From contig JBBMNZ010000028.1 of NCBI GenBank assembly GCA_037954325.1, forward strand, positions 8,704,501 through 8,768,500: a stretch of DNA of 64,000 nt. The letters are read 5' to 3'. Origin of the DNA: Fistularia commersonii. Its lineage: Eukaryota > Chordata > Actinopteri > Syngnathiformes > Fistulariidae. The translations under genes and the position numbers were made by a program. Of the stretch, positions 33,050-44,100 are shown in pieces; position 1 is the stretch's first letter, and each line of letters starts with the position of its first letter. The notes beneath the pieces are model-generated. The model did no database searches and was not told the DNA's origin. It saw nothing but the letters and a program-made list of their open reading frames with translations.

Positions 33050-33510
33050 TAGATACGGTGCTGCTTTTTCCATGACATAGGTTCAGCTCCGCTCCACTCG
33101 GTTCGGGTGGTGTTTCCTCCTCAATGTGGGCAGGATGGTCGCAGCACGGCAGCGCCATACGGCCGTGGCATGGGTTCATACGCGACACTAAACATAAAAA
33201 CAATGCTGGAGGTGGCGGCGATGGCGACCTGCTGCTAGGTCGATGGGTTCTTGGCACTCAGAGCGACAGAGAAGACTCAGCAGCAGTCATGCTAACATGG
33301 ACTCTCTGCAGGTTTGTTTCTTGGCTCGAGCGCGGCGCTCAGTGACGGCGTTCTCTCGCCAATCAGGGGCCGGCGGTCTGTTGGCATTGTGTTTTAGTCT
33401 CGGCTCGGCTTATTCGAAGCAGCTACTGAAAAACTCCCGGGTTCTATCCCCGATGGTGACGCAAAGAGAACCCGGTCGAGTCGTTCTGGAACCGGAATAG
33501 AACCGTTCAT
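33050..33510. mobile_element. CpG-rich MITE candidate
   Basis: Begins 'acggtgctgctttttccatg' then 'ccgctccactcggttcggg'. It ends with 'ccggtcgagtcgttctggaa' and 'ccggaatagaacc'. This composition, and 'ctcgccaatcaggggccgg' in the middle, look like fish PIF/Harbinger-type short elements as I recall them. Inverted ends are not clean, so the boundaries are approximate. Confidence 0.3.
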
Positions 33511-34139
33511 TTCTTGGGTCTCATATTCAAAGCTTTACATTACGGGACAGTTTGGGTATTTGCACTCTACTTGTTTTTACCGTTTAACCCGATAACAGCA
33601 CTTTCGTACTGTCAACATATGAGTGCTATTGCTGCTGGAGGGGTTATGATGATGAAAATGTACCCAACATGAAAAGAGAGATACAGTTTCAGTCAGGCTA
33701 CAGGGACGTTGGAGCGCTAAGCCCGATTGCTCTCAATGCTACTCATGCGCTACTCATGATATACACATATTTTTAAATATTTTTTTCTAAATCTCCTCAA
33801 TGGAGAAAATAATTCTTCTGATTTCTATGATCTGGATCAAACCGCAGACGAGTTTCAATCACATTTTCACAAGAAACGTCTCGAATGATGTTTTGAATTT
33901 TATGGGGTTTACAAGCCGAGGACTCAGAGATGAAAAGACTGAGCATGCCGTAATGTTGTTGCAGTAATGAATGTTTGTGCTTTGCCTTGAACTATTAAGA
34001 GGAAATAGAATTGTCGTAACATGGTAATAAATGTTTAGGGATACGAATTTCCACATATCAATATCCCAGAGCGAAATTGCCGTTGACGGTTCAATCGGAC
34101 AGAATTGAGCTTCCGAATATTTACCACTAATTTAACCTT
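33511..34139. other. Unique stretch, no feature
   Basis: No repeat or convincing frame. Confidence 0.5.
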
Positions 34140-34325
34140 TCATCCATTTATTCAGTCAGCATCTATTTTTGTTACACTCTTCTCAACCAGTCCGAAGGGG
34201 ATGGAGCCAATCTCCAGAGAGGGGATAGAGGCGGCGCTTAACCTGGATGGGTCGCTTGTCAATCACAGTGCAAAATGTCAGGCAAAAAGAGACATTCAAC
34301 CATTCACCCTCTCAATCTCGCCTTC
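34140..34325 (-). mobile_element. (GATG)-tailed SINE-like repeat
   Basis: 'catccatttattcagtcag', 'gggatggagccaatctcc', 'cgcttgtcaatcacagtgc' and 'aaccattcaccctctcaat' give the body in reverse orientation. Confidence 0.65.
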
Positions 34326-34329
34326 AATG

Positions 34330-34845
34330 GTCCAAGCCATAAGAACACAGGGATTCGTTGCTGCTGCGGTGTGCCGGGGCAGCAGGCTGAAGACAGCGGA
34401 TACTAACAGACTGACCAGAGTGAACCTGGTTCTTCTGACAGTGGTGACATGTAGGAGGATGCTTCACGAAGTGAAGGTACGGGCAGATCGCACCATGATG
34501 CACTACAGAACATCAGGAAGTCATTCCTGCCCCCCGGCCATCAAACTGCACAATTCCTCACTCTGAGTGTCAGCTGGCTGGACTTCAGTGCAAAAATTTC
34601 CAGCTGTGCCATAACCCTCTTCAAATTCCGAATTATATAAACATATACCTGATACTAAATGTATTTTTATATACTTTTTATACATTTGTATATGCCTTAC
34701 ATTCATTTTTTATGTTGTTTTTTTTTGTTTGTTTTTTTTCATATGGATGCTTATATTTTTATCCGGAGTGTGAATAAGAGCCACTGCAATGCAGAGAAAT
34801 TTTCACCTCGGGGATCAATAAAGTATTCTGATTCCAATTCAGATC
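34330..34845 (+). mobile_element. LINE (L2/CR1-type) 3' end, dead
   Basis: The end of the coding region is preserved as 'VRADRTMMHYRTSGSHSCPP' and 'AIKLHNSSL' with a stop at about 34566. This matches the conserved 'SFLPSAVKLYNSSL'-type C-terminus of fish L2/CR1-like LINEs. A ~270-bp 3' UTR follows, ending 'ggggatcaataaagtattct' and 'gattcc'. Only the last ~75 codons remain. Confidence 0.7.
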
Positions 34846-35589
34846 CATCCATCCAACAATTCATCCATCTATTTATTTATATTACATGTACTTATTCTGT
34901 TTGTATCCTTGCTTTAAAAGCAGAAGTTAAGCCCTCAAAATAAATAGATAAATAAATATAAAAAATGAAAAAACAAATAAGTGAATAAAAGCCTGATCTT
35001 GCATCTCTTGGGGCTCCAACGATGGAAAAATAAAAAAAAACAAAACAAGAAAATAAACATGTAATTTAACGGGAGACCGGTAAGGCTCGCCTTTTCGGGA
35101 TGCATCTAACGTCTCTCTTAAGTTCCTCAATTCTCTGTGGGACATTTCGCCGCTGCAAATAAGCCTCTTTTGCTGTTGTTGTTTTTCCAACACCGGCCAA
35201 CGTCCTCCGGCAGCCGGGATAATGGAAAACAGACTTGAGAACGCCGCTAATGACGGGACGTCTCTCCAGGCCGAGGCAGGTGACGGGGCATCTCTCTCTC
35301 GGCTGTCTCGAGAGTCAGCGCTTGCCACCGGGAGGAGGGGTGGGGGGGGCGAGGCTTCCTGTTATTTTTATGGAAGAACATCACCAAGAAAAAAAAAGAA
35401 AGAAACCCGGCATTTTAGAAGGTTCATTGCCTCCGGCCTGGACTTAGAGAAAACAGAGCGGCGTTCACAACACCTCCGCACTTCAAATACTCCTACGCTG
35501 TAAATAACCATCTAAAGTTACTGCTTGGTATGAGGATACATGAATACCAAGTCTAAAAATGTGACATTTATATTAAAACCGAATGGAAT
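34846..35589. other. Unique stretch, GC-rich in the middle
   Basis: 35160-35350 is CpG-rich and purine-skewed. Frames of 93 and 133 codons overlap on opposite strands without a known domain. No gene is supported. Confidence 0.45.
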
Positions 35590-35790
35590 TGTCTGCATCA
35601 TACCTGGGGTTGCAGGGGCCGGGAACCAATCCCTGCTGAATTTGGGGTCTCCTGTCAGTTCTATTGTAAGTTGCTTTGGATAAAAGCGTCTGCCAAATGC
35701 AATGTAATGTAATGTAATGTAATGTAATCGCAGGGTCCGTGACAGGAGATATACAACTATTCGCTCTCTCATTTATTTTTTGTCTTCATT
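35590..35790 (-). mobile_element. SINE-like repeat split by an L2-type LINE/SINE tail
   Basis: The flanks 'ggttgcaggggccggg' and 'ggtctcctgtcag' on the left and 'gcagggtccgtgacagg' with 'actattcgctctctcat' on the right are parts of the (GATG)-tailed repeat. Between them lies the plus-strand tail 'taagttgctttggataaaag' plus 'cgtctgccaaatg' and (TAATG)n (about 35667-35729), the conserved 3' tail of fish L2-type LINEs and their SINEs. Confidence 0.7.
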
Positions 35791-36064
35791 ATACCTGGTG
35801 CCTGTTTTTGGACGGTGTTAGGCAAACCTGAAGAGAACACACACAGAGTGCTAATAACTGGACCACCATGAGGCCCCGCTGCAGTTCCTGAATCTGGATG
35901 AAAAGCTGCTATTAGACCGCGCTGATCACATTTCTCAGTGTCGGTGAGACTCATAAAACATTTAATTACCACTTTTTAATAATCTAAACTCTGGGATACG
36001 ATCATTTGTGGGACAGCCTTCTTCAGTATGACATTGTAATTATACAATTAATCCAGTATTAGAC
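35791..36064. other. Repeat-flanking sequence, no gene
   Basis: 'gcagttcctgaatctggatg' and 'acatttctcagtgtcggtga' are similar in wording to 48325-48385 ('tttcttgaatttggataaaa', 'gcatttctcaggatctgtaa'). This suggests a shared decayed repeat beyond the SINE-like body. Confidence 0.35.
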
Positions 36065-36235
36065 AGCTTAGAGTCTTCAGTTAACCTGATGAGTATTTTT
36101 GGGCTGCGAGAGAAAGACAGAGAGCCCACAGAAAACCCAAGCGTTCGCATGGAACGTGAAGAACCCAATCCAGAGAGAAGCCGTTCGGTTTCTACACGCT
36201 GTCCTTGTTTGACTCAGGATAGATTTACCGACAGG
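36065..36235 (-). mobile_element. SINE-like repeat, middle part
   Basis: 'gagtcttcagttaacctgat', 'gagtatttttgggctgcg', 'agagagcccacagaaaaccc' and 'gaacccaatccagag' correspond to the 'tttggactgtgggagg...gaaaaccc' section in reverse orientation. Confidence 0.6.
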
Positions 36236-37083
36236 GGTTATAGCTTAGCTTCTTGCCTCCCCCACCTGTCGAAACTGTAAAAAAAATGCTTCTGATGGCG
36301 GAGAGGAACTGGATCCAAGATTGCACGTGCTGCTTCCGCTCAACCAGGCAGGAGAAGCAAAGGCCAGCAACAACAAACGTGTTAAACGACCGGTTTTGCA
36401 GTGACAGTTGGAACTATGACCCGGGGACCAGCCAGGCACCGCGGACAAATGAACAAATATTACCCTCATGTGGCAAGAAGGTGCCGGCTCCCCCAGGGGG
36501 GATGCGCACTCATGCACACTTTACGCAGCCGCGCAAACAGGAAAATTACCTTGGGTGCAGTGTAACAGCTCGCGTGGCAGCCTGAGAACGACATCCCGCG
36601 GAGTACCGCATGTCATATTAACTCCTCATCACTGAGATTCTCCCCAATGTGTCTGTGCATGTGTGAGATTTTTATTTGTTTTCACGTCCGGCCGGTCAGA
36701 CCCTCGGAGGCAAACTAAAGGTATGGATGCTTGAATACATGAAGTCATCACGCCGTAATATCATCACGGGTGCCAGTGCTTACAAGGCTGGCTGTGCAAG
36801 AGCTTGCCTCACACAACCTGATGTTTGTGGCTAAATGAATAATGAAATAAAACTAAATAAAATCAACATGAGCACAAAAATAATTAGACCAATTTTATTT
36901 TGCAGTTTCATAAAAAACAACTAACCTTTCGCCAATGCCTGTAGCCGTCAGTTTCGATGAAAATGTCATTATATTTGCATAATGAGAGTAAATGGTGATT
37001 ATCATTATTATTATTAACTAAAAAGTCATTATCCTGCACTGACGTTATCCAGTGGCTGTGAATTATATCAATGATGTAACAAA
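36236..37083. other. Unique stretch, no supportable gene
   Basis: Overlapping 90- and 110-codon frames on opposite strands at 36245-36585 have no recognised domain. Confidence 0.45.
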
Positions 37084-37128
37084 TCCTTTCGAAATAAAAA
37101 TGAATAAATAAATAAATAAATAAACAAT
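37084..37128. repeat. (AAAT)n microsatellite
   Basis: 'gaataaataaataaataaat' plus flanking variants. Confidence 0.9.
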
Positions 37129-37905
37129 AAACGCAATTCCCCAAAAACATCCAATTCGGCTTCAGAAATATTCAACAAAATTAAAGTCTAAGAAAATCTC
37201 TCTTAGATCAAACAGGTTTGGGTGTAAAAATTTAGTCTTATTTCATATTAATAATATCTTAATAATGACAATCATGATCACTGTGGTGCCAAATTATTAA
37301 AAAATGAACTATAATAAAAATGTGGCCTCATTATTATGATAATTAACAATTTCTTCCTCAATTTGACCGAGACACTATAAGTTTTAAGAGGTTTTGTGAA
37401 TTTTATTGTTCATGAATAATATTAATACAAAATATAACAATATTTATAATAACCCCAAGCCATTTCTTACAGGAGTAAATGCATGGAATATGATTCTATG
37501 GTTCTAAGCCTACACCTCGAAATTTTACAGCGGCAGTAAAATATTTACATGGAGTGACCTTCATCAGCCTAAGCCAACTTTTGAACTCAAAAGACATCAA
37601 CAAACGCCACCTGGGCGACGCCAGGCCCAGCGGTGCACCGCTGCCGACCTCCTCCACTCCCCACTGGCCTGAGTCATTCCCGGCTGGTTTCCATTTCCCA
37701 CCTCACTTTACCAAAAACACCTTCCCCCAGGCGCTGATGTTGAACCCACGGGCCGGGCGGTGACGCATTCACCAGCCCCTCAGGGCCCCCGGTCATGGAT
37801 AACATTTGACAGGGCTCACGCCCCACGCCAGGAGCCGGCAAGATCTATTTCCTCTTTTTCTAATGGTTTCATTAGGTCACCCGGACCCTCAAACGCCCCC
37901 CTCCC
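37129..37905. other. AT-rich then GC-rich unique stretch
   Basis: 37140-37540 is very AT-rich and 37600-37900 GC-rich. No gene is recognised. Confidence 0.45.
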
Positions 37906-37965
37906 ACCCACACACACACATACACAGACACACAAGTACACACACACACACACGTACACATACAC
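37906..37965. repeat. Imperfect (CA)n microsatellite
   Basis: CA tract with 'taca' and 'agta' interruptions. Confidence 0.9.
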
Positions 37966-38057
37966 CGGCAGCTCTTAATCTGCTTAAAGAAAGACAGTGA
38001 TTTGAAGCGGAGACACGGACCCCGGCTTTAGAAGGGGGGCGTGATCCCTTCAAATGT

Positions 38058-38400
38058 AGGTACAGGGGGTCCTCGATTTATGACAGAATTCCATTTCTAC
38101 ATCGCAAAGTGACACAACGTTTCTGGAAACTCACATACGGGCAAAAAGTTTCCAAAAAAACAACACAAACAAAATAAAGCCAGTGCGGCACAATCCAATC
38201 GGGCGTACAACTGACGAATATAAACAAAGTTGTTTTCCTCATGTGGGGCTGCCTCATGACTTATTCGTTCGCTCCGCAAAATTAATTTTAGCATCACAAA
38301 CAGCATTGATGGAATGTAGAAGAAGACTTTCTTAATAAGATTATGGCATATGGCGAAATAAACACGAAACTGACTGTGGTCAAAACCAACATGCACAGAC
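38058..38400 (+). mobile_element. Pogo/Tigger-like MITE fragment candidate
   Basis: The left end 'tacagggggtcctcgattta' plus 'tgacagaattccatttctac' has the form of a terminal repeat of pogo-type fish elements ('acagggggtcctcgacttacgac'). A right end with the inverse sequence was not found before the SINE-like repeat at 38412, so it is partial. Confidence 0.4.
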
Positions 38401-38411
38401 AAACATCAGAA

Positions 38412-38650
38412 TCATTCATTCATTAGATCATTTATCCTGCACTCAGGGTCACATTGGAGCTGCAGCTAATCTTTGCTCATATCATGCCCACTGACAAGTC
38501 AGTCTTCAATGAGCCAACTGACTGTTTTTGGACTTTCAGAGGAAGACAGAGAACCTTAGGAGAGGCAGAAGTGCTAACCGCCGCGCCGCCAAAGCCAACT
38601 CAATCAATTTCATCAGAATGTCGGACCGATGATGGCAAACAGAACCCATC
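38412..38650 (-). mobile_element. (GATG)-tailed SINE-like repeat, long copy with head junction
   Basis: 'cattcattcattagatc', 'ttatcctgcactcagggtc', 'acattggagctgcagc', 'gactgtttttggactttcag' and 'gtgctaaccgccgcgccgcc' cover tail, body and the start of the tRNA-like head, all reversed. Confidence 0.7.
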
Positions 38651-40187
38651 TTCAGAAACAGCTGCCTTCAGGTTCCTGGTTTGAAACGTGTTTGGAAACG
38701 TTTAGAATAGAAGAGAACAAAAACAAACACCGGCGTCGGAGACGGAGAAGTCGTGCGGTTCCCTGAATCGATTGGACTCAAGAAAAAAAAAATCATCAAT
38801 TTTCTTGTGGGTTGGAGTCCATTCGCAGTCTGCCCTTGTTTGTCAGTGTGTGTGGTGGTGTGTGTATTTCTGTTTGTGCATTTTTGTGCATGTTTTCACC
38901 TCGATCTGATATCAAACAGCTTCTGTTTTGATGGGTCGTTTCAAGAACTCTTTGGTTTGTGGTTCTGCAGCTGGAGGCGACACAAGACTCAAAACATATC
39001 ACCTTCCTTTCAACTTTTCTTTTTTTCTCTCATTTTCATCCCACAGTCCTGACCGATCACATGATCGTGACGGCTGATCGACTGCAGCCTTTTACTCTAT
39101 TGCTAATTAGCATCAACCATCTTAAACACTTTGCTTCAGTTGTTTTGCTAATCTGTTGAATATTAATGATTAAAAAAATCAAGAGTGAAAAACAAAGGAA
39201 AAGAAAATGTGTCATAAAGTCAAAGGAGCCAAATTTTACATAAATGAAAGACTGTGAAAATAGGTTTTCGCCTGATGTGTGACAGTTAGCATCACCCCTC
39301 AAAACTATCTAAGAAGTTTCAGATTCACAAAGTTGTTATATAAAAAGAGATTGTGACTATTTACGAGGAGTAATCGTCAAGCAGAACCAAGTTCCATTTT
39401 TGTGTGAACACACTTGGTCAATGAAGCTCATTTGATTCAGATTTAGCTCATGTTGTTGTAAAAACAGAATGATTATTATAAATATTACATTGGCCTCCAA
39501 CTACTCCCAATTACTGTCTGAAAATACAATAAAATTATATAAAATAAACAGACATTTTTTTCTCATTTTAAAAAGAGCTTGGTAACTCAGTAAGGACAAA
39601 CAAATCTGGGAGCGAAGAATCCTGGACTGCATTATTTATTCCAGAATTTTTTTCCAGAGATTCAGAAAAACCACGGTGTCACGGTGGTGAAACGGCGTTT
39701 AACGGTTGCGTTCGGCGTGAACGCAGCCCCGACTTAGTCGCGGGTCTGTGAAATGTGGGTTTTCATCTGTTTGCCATGGAGACGCGCAAACTGATGGCAT
39801 GAGGAATCGAAGTCCCATCGAGACGAGTCGAGCGGCGGCCCTTCATGCCGAGCAGGATCTCGGCGGAGCGGGAGGAGGGGAAAAGAAAAGACAGAAAAAG
39901 AGTGAAAGCCAGGAATTGAGAGACTCAGTGACGTCTCATTAGCCTTAGGACATGCCTGATAAAGGCCCGATAACGTGATGTAACTTAACACAACAACCAC
40001 CAGCGGGGTAAAAGTTACCCACATAGAGAATAATGACATTTTTGTGTGATCCTTTTCACACATCGCTATGGCAACAGATTTTTTTCTTCCCCTGTTTGTG
40101 ATACAAAAGTTGCATAAATCATAAAGCACACTGCAATAAGCAGAAGAATAAGCAACGCAGGGATGTAAGACAGGAGGTGTGAGTGGG
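38651..40187. other. Unique stretch, no supportable gene
   Basis: 39660-39900 is CpG-rich. A polypyrimidine tract ending 'ttttcatcccacag' (about 39034-39047) resembles an acceptor without a supported exon. The 131-codon minus frame at 39734-40129 is not recognised. Confidence 0.4.
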
Positions 40188-40262
40188 CGGGGCTCAGTTG
40201 GTATAGCGGTGTCCCTTCAATCGAAAAGCTGGCAATTCGTCTGAATGCAAAAGTGCCTTGAA
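40188..40262 (+). mobile_element. tRNA-like head of a SINE-like repeat
   Basis: 'ggcggggctcagttggtata', 'gcggtgtcccttcaatcg' and 'gctggcaattcgtctg' match the 'ggctcagttggtagagcggtcgtctt' head with decayed box-B-like sequence. It does not fold as a full tRNA. Confidence 0.5.
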
Positions 40263-40354
40263 GGAAGAAATCGTTAACCTTTACAAACTGCTTTCATTCC
40301 TCTAAAAGCTGTTCCTAATTTAGTAACAAAACACAATGCTTGTTTATACTACAT

Positions 40355-41203
40355 CAGGGGTCCTAAATACGTCGATTGCGATCTTCCAGTCGATCGCAAA
40401 GGTAATACCGGTAGATCGCATGACATTAAAAAAATAGACGTCAGCCTATCATCCATCCCATCGCTTGATTGATATACAAAACAGCCATTCAGATGACATC
40501 TTACTTTTTTCTGACACTGAGGTCACTGCACATGAACAAACAACGGCGCAAAGTGCAGCAAAACTAGCAAGCTGGTCAGCAAGTTACCTCCGATTTTTAG
40601 CCCTTGGTTTTTTCTCTTAAACTTATGAAAGAGTGTAAAATGAGTGTGGGAGCCGGACCAAGTAAGAAGCCAAAAATTATCACTTTCATACAAAATGGCA
40701 GGAGGACTTTTTTTTCCCACAATGACATTTCAAAGTGTGTTCGCCTCATCTGCGAGTCAACCATCGCATTACAAGGAAGATAATGTGGAGCGGCGCTTTT
40801 GGAGCGATCGTGGAAAATACGACACGGACATCCCGTCGAAAAGCGAGCAGAGAAAGAGAAAGGTGAAGGAACTAAAATCCCAGTTGTCCGGACAGCATCA
40901 CTTTTCACACAACATACTTCAAAAGCGAAAGCCGCGACCGAAGCATTGTTCGGGGTGAATCACGTCATCGTTACTTACTGGCCGTCAGCAGCTACAGTCC
41001 AGACTATGATTCAATTCAGTGCAAGTCATCAGAGTGAACGTGGGTAATGACAAAAAATGTACATAATTATTTTGTGTTGTGCCATGCGGTTATGCAACAT
41101 ACATTGTACATAAAGAATGATTTGCATTTTTGTTGTGGGTGGATCATTTTGACTTGGTCATTTTGTAAGTAGCTCGCATGTTGAAAAAGTGTGAGCCCCC
41201 CTG
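40355..41203 (+). mobile_element. hAT transposon derivative, 849 bp, with BED-finger relic
   Basis: The ends are CAGGGGTCC (40355) and GCCCCCCTG (41203), flanked by TACTACAT (40347-40354) and TACTACAG (41204-41211), an 8-bp duplication with one change. Inside, frames at 40644-40958 and 40799-41047 jointly resemble the N-terminus of a hAT/GTF2IRD2-like transposase: 'GAGPSKKPKIITF' (one phase), 'NVERRFWSDRGKYDTD', 'SEQRKRKVKELKSQLSGQ', 'HTSKAKAATEALFGVNHV'. Zinc-finger cysteines are lost, the frame shifts near 40900, and the catalytic RNase-H domain and dimerisation region are deleted. It is non-autonomous and dead. Confidence 0.85.
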
Positions 41204-41211
41204 TACTACAG

Positions 41212-41895
41212 GAACATATTACTCCGAGGCCGTACCTCCCTCTCCCCGCCTACTGACGGACCGATGGGGAAATGGGTAAAGATGGCACAGTGACAAGTAG
41301 AAGAATGATAAGTAATAGGATTGTGCACCTTGAAAAATCAACACTCCATTAGCAGGTAAATATTACCTGGATGGCAGTTTTGAGTCGACAGTGACACCCA
41401 GGGGCTCTATTGTTGAATTTATTAGAAAATGATACACAAACATTCATATTTGTTTGTTTAGTTTGGTTTTTAAAGGGTTCTAAGTTCTCTGCTGGCATTA
41501 TATCGCTATTTATTTCTCCCTCCGATGAAGAATCTTCTTGTCAAGACTAATATGGAGAAATGTCGAGCGCTGGCTGACTGAGAAAATGCTTCAGCTGTAT
41601 GAATTGACTTGAGCGTGAAAGATAAAGTCCTGCGGTGAAAAGAAAGAAAGAAAGAGAAAATGGAAACGTGTGTGACGCTTGCAGCAAATAATGTTTGTTG
41701 TGACAGCAGCCAAAGTCAATCAAATATAATCCCGCCAAAATAATAAGCTCCGCCACGACTCAATTCAGCCGACTTCAGGAAAACAAACAACTACTCTGCA
41801 AAGTTCAAAAGAACCTAAATATAAACTTTCAAACCCCCCCCCTTTTTTTTTTAATACAACCCTGTCATGATGCAACAACGACATATCCTGCTCAC
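41212..41895. other. Unique stretch, no feature
   Basis: A poly-C/poly-T junction lies at about 41835-41852. No gene is recognised. Confidence 0.5.
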
Positions 41896-42720
41896 AAGAT
41901 TTGGGGGTCCCAAGCAAATATAGCCAAGCAGCTGATAATTTGCCAGGAGGTGGAGATAAAGCTTGGATGCTTCACCTGTCAATCACACGACCAAACGCAG
42001 ACACCAAACCTTTCACTCGCTCGAAACCAGGGGTCTCAGATTCGCGGCCCTTGGAACAATATTTGTGGCCCCCTGGCCCGCGCGATTTTTCTCACATGCA
42101 TCTTAGGGTTTTATACAGTGGGTTTAAAAAAAAAAAAAAAAAAAAAACGAGCAAGGAAAAAATGAAAAAGTAATTTTGCTTGAAAACAATTTTTTTTTTT
42201 GATGAAAAAACATCTAATGACATTGTTAAACAGATCTTTTTTTATTTTTATAAAAAAAACACAAAAACGATAGCAAAAAAAAACAGGTAAAATTAAAAAC
42301 ATTGATTTAATAACTAGTTAGCCACCATTGGCTTTGTAATCATTATTCCTCCCCTGATACATGCTACAAATCCATTTTCTAGTCAATTCTAGTGGCAAAT
42401 TTTCCCACAGTGACACGATTTCTCTTTTAACTCAATAATATTTTGGTTATATTAGGTTGTAATTTCATCAATTCTTTTTTAATATTAATTCGTCGTGTAT
42501 TTTTTAGAGGAACAGAGAATTTGCATGTAAGGATTTTTATAATTTACTTGTTTACCTCCTTTACTCTAAAACAAAGGAAAAATTTGGACTTAGTGTTACT
42601 TCTAGGTAATGATTTTACTGATTCGTCCCTCTGGACATCATATTGGGCTGTGTGTGGCCCCCCGGACCAAAATGAGTTTGACACCCCTGCTCTAAACTAT
42701 TCACACTCGTCCTGACATTG
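41896..42720 (-). mobile_element. SINE-like repeat split by a hAT-type MITE
   Basis: The left part (41896-42027) reads 'gggggtcccaagcaaat', 'cttcacctgtcaatcacacg' and 'acctttcactcgctcgaaac'. The right part (42690-42720) continues 'ctctaaactattcacactcg'. Both are pieces of the (GATG)-tailed repeat, and the MITE occupies 42028-42689. Confidence 0.65.
42028..42689. mobile_element. hAT-type MITE, 662 bp, 8-bp target duplication
   Basis: The inverted ends are 'caggggtctcagattcgcgg' and 'gagtttgacacccctg' (inverse CAGGGGTGTCAAACTC). Target copies CTCGAAAC (42020-42027) and CTCTAAAC (42690-42697) differ by one base. Subterminal 'gtggccccctgg' and 'tgtggccccccgg' are direct or inverted partners. The interior is AT-rich with an A run at about 42125-42147 and no transposase frame. 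Confidence 0.88.
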
Positions 42721-43004
42721 AATTTTTTCGGCAAATTTAGCAGCAAAGCCATTCTTCCCCTGCAAGAAAGAACCCTTGACTATGGAACTACAGGTCCGGC
42801 ATCATTCATCTTTATTCTAATGCAGGCGTTGAACTGGCCTTTTCATCTCCTGCGTTTTTGTGCCCGTCTGCTCCTTGGCCGACGGGGGAATGAAAACTTG
42901 CCGGTTGCCTGGCAACTGCTCAGGGCAAATATCTGGTACAAATCATTTTCATCAAGCCACAAATTGAGGATTTTTTTTATACAAATCACATTAACAAGCT
43001 AGCG

Positions 43005-43112
43005 CACCCCTACCTGCTGTCATCATCCCCACCTTTCATCCAGCTCACAGCAGGAGGCGGGGTTTAACCTAAACCGGTCACCTGTCAATCACAGAGGCTT
43101 TACCTCAGTTGT
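43005..43112 (-). mobile_element. SINE-like repeat body fragment
   Basis: 'cagcaggaggcggggttta', 'ccggtcacctgtcaatcaca' and 'tttcatccagctcacagc' match the reversed body of the (GATG)-tailed repeat. Confidence 0.6.
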
Positions 43113-43538
43113 CGCCTGACGGCGGTAGCCTTACATTTTTCATGGCCAGGGACTTTTGCCATTTAAACACATTAAACTGAAAACTGCATTTTTAATCCTC
43201 ACATTTTTTCCCTCTTTCTCTCCATCTCTGAAATTCATGTCCGTTTCAGACCCCCAGCCTTTTCTCAAAACACAACGTTTATTCAGGCGCCATCAATCAA
43301 GACCCACAGAAGTGAAGGTCACATCCTCAGTCATGACCAAACATTTAAATACCTGACACCTTCATAAATGCTGCTTTCGACCGGCAGACTTCATGTGATG
43401 GATTCAGGTGGAACATCTCGCTCACCCCCACCTGCCGCTTCAAGCTAACTGAGAACAGTGTTTTCATATTCCCCTTCATGAATTCGCTTTTAGCCACACG
43501 CAACGGGAACGATCATGAGGTCTGATCCACAAGGTGGA
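43113..43538. other. Unique stretch, no feature
   Basis: No repeat or supported frame. Confidence 0.5.
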
Positions 43539-43558
43539 GGGGGGGGGGGGGGGGGGGG
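43539..43558. repeat. Poly-G run, 20 G
   Basis: An uninterrupted G homopolymer after 'aaggtgga'. Confidence 0.9.
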
Positions 43559-43689
43559 TCCCTGCGTACTGACAGGATGTAAAATAAGAAAGAAAAAAAT
43601 AGGGGGATTTAAAAAGAGCTGCCTGGTGTGTTTTCTCCACCCGTGTGTTCTTCAGCAGGGGGGAAGTGAAGGAGCGGCTATCTGCCTAC

Positions 43690-43880
43690 ATCCACCACAA
43701 GCATGTGTTTTTCATATATTCAAAACTCATGAATAACTGCCCTTATGAATTTTCCCCTGGCTGAAGGACCATATTTCACCCTGTTTTCTATCAGCTGCCC
43801 AGGAAATGGGAAGAAGTGCAAGTATGTCTTCTTATCATAATTAGCTGTGGGTCTGGTGGAGAACACAGATTAGGCCGCGT
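43690..43880. promoter_or_regulatory. Possible conserved non-coding element
   Basis: A repeat-free block with 'aactcatgaataactgcc', 'ctatcagctgcccagg' (an E-box), 'cttatcataattagctg' and 'gattaggccgcgtcattc'. The mixture of E-box, homeodomain-like and GATA-like words is typical of vertebrate enhancers. Conservation is untested. Confidence 0.22.
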
Positions 43881-44074
43881 CATTCATCTCGGAAATAGGT
43901 TTAGGGTTCCGCGGGAGTTATCAACCCGGAGAGCCTTTCACGCGCTGGCTGGAATAGAGGGAACGTAGCCGGGAAAGACTATTTCTGAGGTCGGGATTTT
44001 GTCCCTCGCCGTTTGATATATACATTTTGTCTTTTCCAGAGATAATAAGCGCTGAAGTTGTTTTCTTTCTCTTG

Positions 44075-44100
44075 TTTTTTTTTTTTGGGGGGGGGGGGGG
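44075..44100. repeat. Poly-T/poly-G junction (12 T then 14 G)
   Basis: The T run (44075-44086) switches directly to a G run (44087-44100). Confidence 0.9.

Noticed and set aside
39034..39060. Splice acceptor 'ttttcatcccacag' followed by an exon
   Set aside because: No donor at a sensible distance and the downstream frames close quickly.
40188..40262. tRNA gene
   Set aside because: Only a head with A-box-like sequence is present. The B box and acceptor pairing are decayed, and it matches a SINE-like repeat head found several times in the window.
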